From Gottfriedia luciferensis (GTDB taxonomy: Bacteria; Bacillota; Bacilli; Bacillales; Bacillaceae_G): DNA of 64,000 bases. Location of the stretch: the NCBI RefSeq assembly GCF_001712755.1, contig NZ_MDKC01000008.1, positions 44,853 through 108,852 of the forward strand, in the 5' to 3' direction. Under the pieces are notes generated by a model. It did no database searches and was not told the DNA's origin. It worked only from the letters and a program-made list of their open reading frames with translations. Below, in pieces: positions 59,757 to 64,000 of the stretch (its first letter is position 1; every line of letters begins with the position of its first letter). A program made the translations under genes and the position numbers.

Positions 59757-60302
59757 TTAATTTATCGGATTTAAATACTTTGAATATATTATAGGTACAT
59801 TATTTTTATTAACCAATTCAATAATAGCAACCTTTTGTAACTTCCCAGCCAATGTATCATTTCGATGTAAACAATAATTATACGCTTCTACTAGTTTGTT
59901 CGGTGACAATCTATTAGCTAATGTACAATGTGGTACCCACTTACCAGGCAAATACATAGAATTTGGATTATCATTAAATTGTTTAAAATAAGTATGATAA
60001 TCTTCATGAAAATCAATCAACTCTCTTGAAACAATTGGTGAAAAAAACAATGTCCCAGTATTTAGAAATGAACCAACTGAATTAAGCGTAATATTTATCT
60101 CCGGCATATTCTCATAAAATTTATCAAATTGATCAAAGAAGTTTTTTCTATCTAAACTATGATAACTTGCTAAAGTAATATGCGGTTTACGATCTACTAC
60201 TTCATCCGCATAGAAAGAAATCGATTTCTCTCTTAACTCTGACCAAATATCTTTAATAATTTGTTCGGTTTCTGCATCAAATAACGCGACAACTCCGTAC
60301 AT
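59757..60302 (-). CDS. 2'-5' RNA ligase/cyclic phosphodiesterase-like (2H) protein
   Basis: 181 aa with the two HxT motifs of the 2H phosphoesterase superfamily: KPHITLASYHS (about 44-54) and VPHCTLANRL (about 126-135). ATG 60302 follows GAGGG with seven-base spacing. Substrate unknown. Probably co-transcribed after the acetyltransferase gene (21 bp gap). Confidence 0.85.
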   Translation of the reverse strand: MYGVVALFDAETEQIIKDIWSELREKSISFYADEVVDRKPHITLASYHSLDRKNFFDQFDKFYENMPEINITLNSVGSFLNTGTLFFSPIVSRELIDFHEDYHTYFKQFNDNPNSMYLPGKWVPHCTLANRLSPNKLVEAYNYCLHRNDTLAGKLQKVAIIELVNKNNVPIIYSKYLNPIN

Positions 60303-60323
60303 CAATCTTCCCTCTTTCTATAC

Positions 60324-60824
60324 TTATACTAGATCCATATGCATAATAAAGAGCTCACCTTTTCTCCCCATTACTCTCTTTCCGCTATCAATAAATCCGC
60401 TTTTTAAATAAACATGCTGTGCAGCAGTATTTTTATGATTCACGCCCAAAATGATTTCATCTCGTTCAGGGAAATTCGCTTTTACAAAAGAAGGCAATAA
60501 ATTTAAAGAGTGTTTTGCAATCCCTTTTCCTTGAAAATTTGTATCAACAGAATAAGCCCTTAATAGAATTGCATTTGTATTATCACTATATTGTCTAACT
60601 CCTTCCCAACCATGCAAAACAAAAAATCCTGCAACATCATTGTTACTCAAAATTAAAATCGCATGACGATCAGCCTCTATTACACATTTCTCTATATTAT
60701 CAATAGGCAGACCAGTGAACTTTAGATGCTCATCAGCTAGAAAATAGTTTTTTAATTGATCATCATATTGATCATTATAAAATTGTAAAGAAATAGTATT
60801 TGTCGTCAATAAAGAATTAGACAT
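60324..60824 (-). CDS. GNAT-family acetyltransferase
   Basis: 166 aa. YSVDTNFQGKGIAKHSLNLL (acetyl-CoA loop Q-G-K-G-I-A) and GVNHKNTAAQHVYLKSGFID. ATG 60824 is chosen because GGGGGA lies about nine bases upstream; the reading to 60926 adds a hydrophobic segment without SD. Substrate unknown. Confidence 0.84.
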   Translation of the reverse strand: MSNSLLTTNTISLQFYNDQYDDQLKNYFLADEHLKFTGLPIDNIEKCVIEADRHAILILSNNDVAGFFVLHGWEGVRQYSDNTNAILLRAYSVDTNFQGKGIAKHSLNLLPSFVKANFPERDEIILGVNHKNTAAQHVYLKSGFIDSGKRVMGRKGELFIMHMDLV

Positions 60825-60977
60825 GAAAATATCCCCCAATAAAAATAGAATTACAAGAATAGTACAACAATTATTATCGTATTTCCACATTGTTTTTTTA
60901 ACTAATTTATTACGATTCTTAATCAACTATTTTGAATTCATGGAGGGTTAAATACTAATATGTACTCATTTTATAAA

Positions 60978-61010
60978 CAAAAAACCACCTTTTTAGTGGT
61001 TTTTCCTCGA
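60978..61010 (-). terminator. Intrinsic terminator after paralogue 1
   Basis: AAAACCAC/GTGGTTTTT stem 17 bp past the stop at 61027. Confidence 0.7.
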
Positions 61011-61026
61011 CAGTTTTCTTTAAAAC

Positions 61027-61329
61027 CTATTTTTGCTCAAATGGTTCTGGATATTTTTGCTGAAAATACGATAATAAATCGCTTTTTTTAAGAAGGAGAT
61101 TTAAACAAATTTGCTGGCTGATTGCAGATTTAAATACAAGTTTATTGCAAAACTGACACTTTTCCTTTTCAATAAATGCATGTTTAATAGACAAAGGGAA
61201 AATCGTTTGTTGTTTTCCGGCTAATAATATGTAGCTTTGATGATTAACTGAAAAGCTTATTTTATAACCGTCGTATCCTCCAAGCTTACTAATTATTACG
61301 TTTTGAATATCTAAGTCTTGAATCACCAT
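61027..61329 (-). CDS. CxxC protein, paralogue 1 of a tandem pair
   Basis: 100 aa. N-terminus MVIQDLDIQNVIISKLGGYDG, then beta strands, a CQFCNKL zinc-knuckle-like CxxC (about 58-61) and a third Cys in ISQQICLNLL, ending in a helix LLSYFQQKYPEPF. ATG 61329 aligns exactly with the start of paralogue 2; both have GGAGGTGCTA eleven bases ahead. Family not recognised. About 45% identical to the neighbour by eye. Confidence 0.7.
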   Translation of the reverse strand: MVIQDLDIQNVIISKLGGYDGYKISFSVNHQSYILLAGKQQTIFPLSIKHAFIEKEKCQFCNKLVFKSAISQQICLNLLLKKSDLLSYFQQKYPEPFEQK

Positions 61330-61415
61330 GTGTAATAGCACCTCCGTTTTCAACAAAATATATGACGAAATGCTATTTTTATGACTCATTATCGTTAAAT
61401 ATTTTCATAAAAAAA

Positions 61416-61443
61416 TAAAAACTACCCAAAAAGTAGTTTTTTA
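61416..61443 (-). terminator. Intrinsic terminator-like hairpin between the paralogues
   Basis: AAAACTAC/GTAGTTTTTT stem with A/T runs, between the two paralogous genes; each gene thus seems separately terminated. Confidence 0.65.
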
Positions 61444-61511
61444 TCACGATTTCTTTATTAATTTATTATTTTACTTTGGTCGATGATTGTCAAAAGCCAT
61501 TTTAAGTCTGT

Positions 61512-61805
61512 TTAAAATTGTTCAGAATAATGTTCTTGGAAATAAGTTAATAATTCTTTTCTTCTATTAAATAATGTTGGACAAACTTGTTGACTAATAT
61601 TTGATGGTAAAACTAGTTTATTGCAAAGCTTACATGTACCTTTGTCATTAAAAGTATGAATTAGAGACAAAGGAAATAATATATTTGTTTTACCGACTAA
61701 AAGGACATAATGCTGTTGATCGATCGAAAATCTAATTTTATAGCCTTTATAATCCGTATGTTTTGTAATGAGTATGTTATGAATATCAAACTCAAGCTTT
61801 GTCAC
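61512..61805 (-). CDS. CxxC protein, paralogue 2 of a tandem pair
   Basis: 97 aa. MTKLEFDIHNILITKHTDYKG, CKLCNKLVLPSNISQQVC and LLTYFQEHYSEQF follow paralogue 1 position by position. GTG 61805 is taken as start because it matches paralogue 1 and has the same GGAGG spacing; GTG 61817 overlaps the SD. Possibly a small metal-binding regulator; no function known. Confidence 0.68.
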   Translation of the reverse strand: MTKLEFDIHNILITKHTDYKGYKIRFSIDQQHYVLLVGKTNILFPLSLIHTFNDKGTCKLCNKLVLPSNISQQVCPTLFNRRKELLTYFQEHYSEQF

Positions 61806-62222
61806 TATGGCTAGCACCTCCGATTAAAGGGTTGGATTAAGATTTTAATAGACTTTTTTACGCTTGTATTATCTATATTATTAGTTTAATTAACAAAACT
61901 TTCATAAAGCAATAATCTTATAGGTATTTACTGAAATAAAAAAACTATTACAGTTTTTTCACGTCGTTGAATAATGAGAATGCAATGTTTCTTTTTTGTT
62001 TTTTTTGTTAAATTTTGATTTAATTTTACTTTTTCGGAAAAATTTTACACTAAATAAGTGAAGCCACCCATGTTATTATGTTAGAATTTAAACTAAATGT
62101 GATCTCACATTGTAAATATTTTAATTACCAAATTCATGTAATCTAAGATTTGCCCTTACTATCAAATGAGGTAAGGGATTTTTCTTTGTTATTTCAGTTA
62201 TTGGTTAGAGGGAAGGTTAGTA
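61806..62222. other. Leader and promoter region of the NlpC/P60 gene
   Basis: Very AT-rich. A weak hairpin lies at 61938-61957. A clear CCCTTAC/GTAAGGG stem with T-run at 62153-62184 lies within the presumed leader. No c-di-AMP (ydaO-type) riboswitch consensus was found, although NlpC/P60 genes often have one. Confidence 0.5.
62153..62184 (+). terminator. Leader hairpin resembling an intrinsic terminator before the NlpC gene
   Basis: CCCTTAC-N11-GTAAGGG then ATTTTTCTTT, 38 bp before ATG 62223. Either the end of a short upstream RNA or an attenuator. Confidence 0.55.
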
Positions 62223-63518
62223 ATGAAATCGAAATCAGCAAGTACCTTAATAAAGTTAAATTTGAAAGGAGAAAGAAATAAAAAAAGAGCATTAAACTCA
62301 ATGGCATTAGTTGGACTTGCATCAACATTAACAATTCAAATTCCATATAACACTACTGCAGCTGCAGCCTCTATTGATTCCAAGAAAACTCTGCAATCTA
62401 GTAAACTTTATTCAAATAATAATATAAGTACATATAAATCAATCGGCAATGGTGTCCGTGTAAGATCTGGAGCTGGGACTTCTTATCAAATTTTAGGTAG
62501 TGTGAATAAAAATCAAAAATTAGATGTAATTTCATTATCTAATGGTTGGTATAAAATAAAATTTAATGGATCAACAGGATATATTAGTGCATCTTATGTT
62601 GGAAAAGTAATCGAATCGAATAATACTAATATTAATCAAGTGGTCAGTTCGGGGAACTACATTTCTACTGGTAATGGTGTCCGCATAAGATCTGGTGCTG
62701 GAACTTCTTATCAGATTCTAGGTAGTGTGAATAAAAATCAAAGACTAGATGTAATCTCATTGTCTAATGGTTGGTATAAAGTAAAATTTAATGGAACAAC
62801 AGGATATATAAGTGCATCTTATGTTGGAAAAGTAACCGAGCCGAATAATAGTAATAATAATCAAGTAGTCAGTTCAGGAAACTACATTTCAACTGGTAAT
62901 GGCGTCCACATAAGATCTGGGGCTGGAACTTCTTATCAGATTTTAGGTAGTGTGAATAAAAATCAAAGACTAGATATAATCTCATTAGCTAATGGTTGGT
63001 ATAAGGTAAAATATAATGGGACAACTGGGTATATTAGTGCATCTTATGTTGGAAAAGAAACAGGTTCAAATCAGACAGATCCAAATAAGACTGATTCAAA
63101 CAATGTGAATTCAAATCAGGTTGATTCAAATAACATTCAATCATTTGATGTACAAACTTTAATCACCATATCAAAAAAGTATTCAGGTGTACCATATGTT
63201 TGGGGTGGAGAAACTCCAACTGGATTTGACTGCAGTGGGTTTATCTCTTATGTATTCAAAGAATCTGGAATGTCACTTCCTAGAACAAACGTTGCAGGTT
63301 ATTGGTACAATAATTCAAATTTAAAATCCGTAGATGACGTAAAACCTGGAGATTTAATCTTTTTCCAAAACACTTATACTTATGGACCGTCTCACATGGG
63401 TATAGTGATTAATAGTAACGAGTTTATCCATGCAAGTAGTAGTTCAGGAGTAACTATTTCTAAAATAAACAATTCATATTGGAACCAACATTTTTTAGGA
63501 TTTAAAAGATTTAAATAA
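62223..63518 (+). CDS. Secreted cell-wall hydrolase: three SH3b domains plus NlpC/P60
   Basis: 431 aa. Long basic N-region, hydrophobic core and AAAA cleavage site (about residue 49), then three almost identical SH3b modules (about 68-128, 148-203, 220-278; each with GNGVR/H.RSGAGTSYQILGS and WYK.K.NG.TGYISASYV), an Asn/Asp/Ser linker, and the NlpC/P60 domain (310-431). Catalytic C337 in GFDCSGF, H391 in SHMGIVI and H403. It cuts peptidoglycan stem peptides. GAGGGAAGG SD. The third module has VHIRS instead of VRIRS. Confidence 0.92.
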   Translation: MKSKSASTLIKLNLKGERNKKRALNSMALVGLASTLTIQIPYNTTAAAASIDSKKTLQSSKLYSNNNISTYKSIGNGVRVRSGAGTSYQILGSVNKNQKLDVISLSNGWYKIKFNGSTGYISASYVGKVIESNNTNINQVVSSGNYISTGNGVRIRSGAGTSYQILGSVNKNQRLDVISLSNGWYKVKFNGTTGYISASYVGKVTEPNNSNNNQVVSSGNYISTGNGVHIRSGAGTSYQILGSVNKNQRLDIISLANGWYKVKYNGTTGYISASYVGKETGSNQTDPNKTDSNNVNSNQVDSNNIQSFDVQTLITISKKYSGVPYVWGGETPTGFDCSGFISYVFKESGMSLPRTNVAGYWYNNSNLKSVDDVKPGDLIFFQNTYTYGPSHMGIVINSNEFIHASSSSGVTISKINNSYWNQHFLGFKRFK

Positions 63519-63520
63519 GT

Positions 63521-64000
63521 TTTTCAACACTCTTAAATATAAAATGGTCAATAGGGAAAACGGACATTAAATTGAACTTATTTATGATGAAATTATCATT
63601 TTTGGATGATTTATTAATTGTTTTAAATGTTAATATTTTGAGCAATTTCATAATTCTAATAATCACTAGTAAAGTTTTTTTCAGAAGTTAAAAATAATAA
63701 GAGCTAATTTTTAGAAAAACAAATTCAGTTTATTTGTTTAATTAAAGTTCGATATTAGTTGACTTACAAGCTGATTATTACACAACAGTTAGGTTACTCT
63801 AAGTAAAGGCTATTTGATTAGGGTTTATTGCAGACTTATTTTGATGAATAAATTGATTGGAACGGAGGGGTGCTCGACTCCTATGGGATTAGCGGGAAGG
63901 CTGAGACCCCGCAGGCTTGCCGAGGAGGCTCAGGTCTCGCCCCATGGAAAGCGAGCATCCTGTAGTGGAAATCAACATCACTCTACTCCTTTTACGAAAA
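63521..64000 (-). repeat. Repeat family A, copy 4 (inverted, cut by window end)
   Basis: Begins with TTTTTCAACACTC two bases after the NlpC stop and runs through the AT-rich body to the GC-rich hairpin (about 63867-63965) and TCTACTCCTTTTACGAAAA at the edge. Opposite orientation to copies 1-3. Unlike them, no terminator lies between the gene and the element on this side. Confidence 0.8.

Noticed and set aside
61806..62222. c-di-AMP (ydaO) riboswitch before the NlpC gene
   Set aside because: Expected for some cell-wall hydrolase genes, but the conserved purine-rich segments are missing.

Overview
The window is AT-rich, has AGGAGG-type ribosome binding sites, and carries sigma-A promoters, CcpA-type cre sites and many families typical of Bacillaceae (YkuS, YuzL-like, DUF1540, DUF2584, YeeI-type YebC, CxxH/CxxC protein, a PlcR/NprR-like regulator). 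It is most likely a chromosomal segment of a Bacillus-like Firmicute. I saw no rRNA, tRNA, CRISPR array, phage genes or intact transposase.

Layout. 1-1.3 kb: end of a DUF1835 gene, a YuzL-like gene and ykuS. 1.5-13.1 kb: an apparently co-regulated catabolic island. It has two half-size ChrA transporters, two plant-type [2Fe-2S] ferredoxins, a Cys-rich CxxH/CxxC protein, an aspartate-dehydrogenase-like enzyme, a GntR/FCD regulator, a GlcG-like protein, an aldehyde dehydrogenase, a haem-oxygenase-like diiron oxidase (PqqC/CADD type), a creatininase-family amidohydrolase, two large permeases and a small unknown protein. Near-palindromes of the form TTGGTATACCAA, the kind of site FCD-GntR repressors bind, lie before nearly every transcription unit. 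The substrate is unknown; this is my best candidate for an undescribed system. 13.5-40.9 kb: mostly housekeeping or lineage-specific genes, including an ArsR/AHSA1 autorepressed operon, a large TerD-domain protein behind a leader terminator, a two-component system with a beta-propeller lipoprotein, an amine oxidase, an RRNPP-type quorum-sensing regulator with its putative signal-peptide gene, and a catalase.

41.6-49.3 kb: a complete 2-aminoethylphosphonate (AEP) island: PbfA-like lyase, PhnX, PhnW, an ABC importer (binding lipoprotein, fused permease, ATPase) and a divergent DeoR-type regulator. It is bracketed by inverted copies of an unusual AT-rich repeat array. 51.8-59.5 kb: a second catabolic island. 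A Rieske oxygenase with a quaternary-amine-type bridging Glu, a semialdehyde dehydrogenase and a D-malate/tartrate dehydrogenase form an operon behind a consensus -24/-12 sigma-54 promoter, next to a PAS-sigma54 activator, a sodium:solute symporter and an SGNH esterase. This fits L-carnitine to trimethylamine plus malic semialdehyde, then D-malate, then pyruvate. 59.7-63.5 kb: a 2'-5' RNA ligase-like protein, an acetyltransferase, two paralogous CxxC proteins and a secreted SH3b/NlpC hydrolase.

Between the genes lie three families of non-coding repeats (about 500, 140 and 150 bp). They sit beside intrinsic terminators. At four loci the local terminator hairpin is present on both sides of the element, with a different hairpin at each locus, as if the element inserts at terminators and duplicates them.
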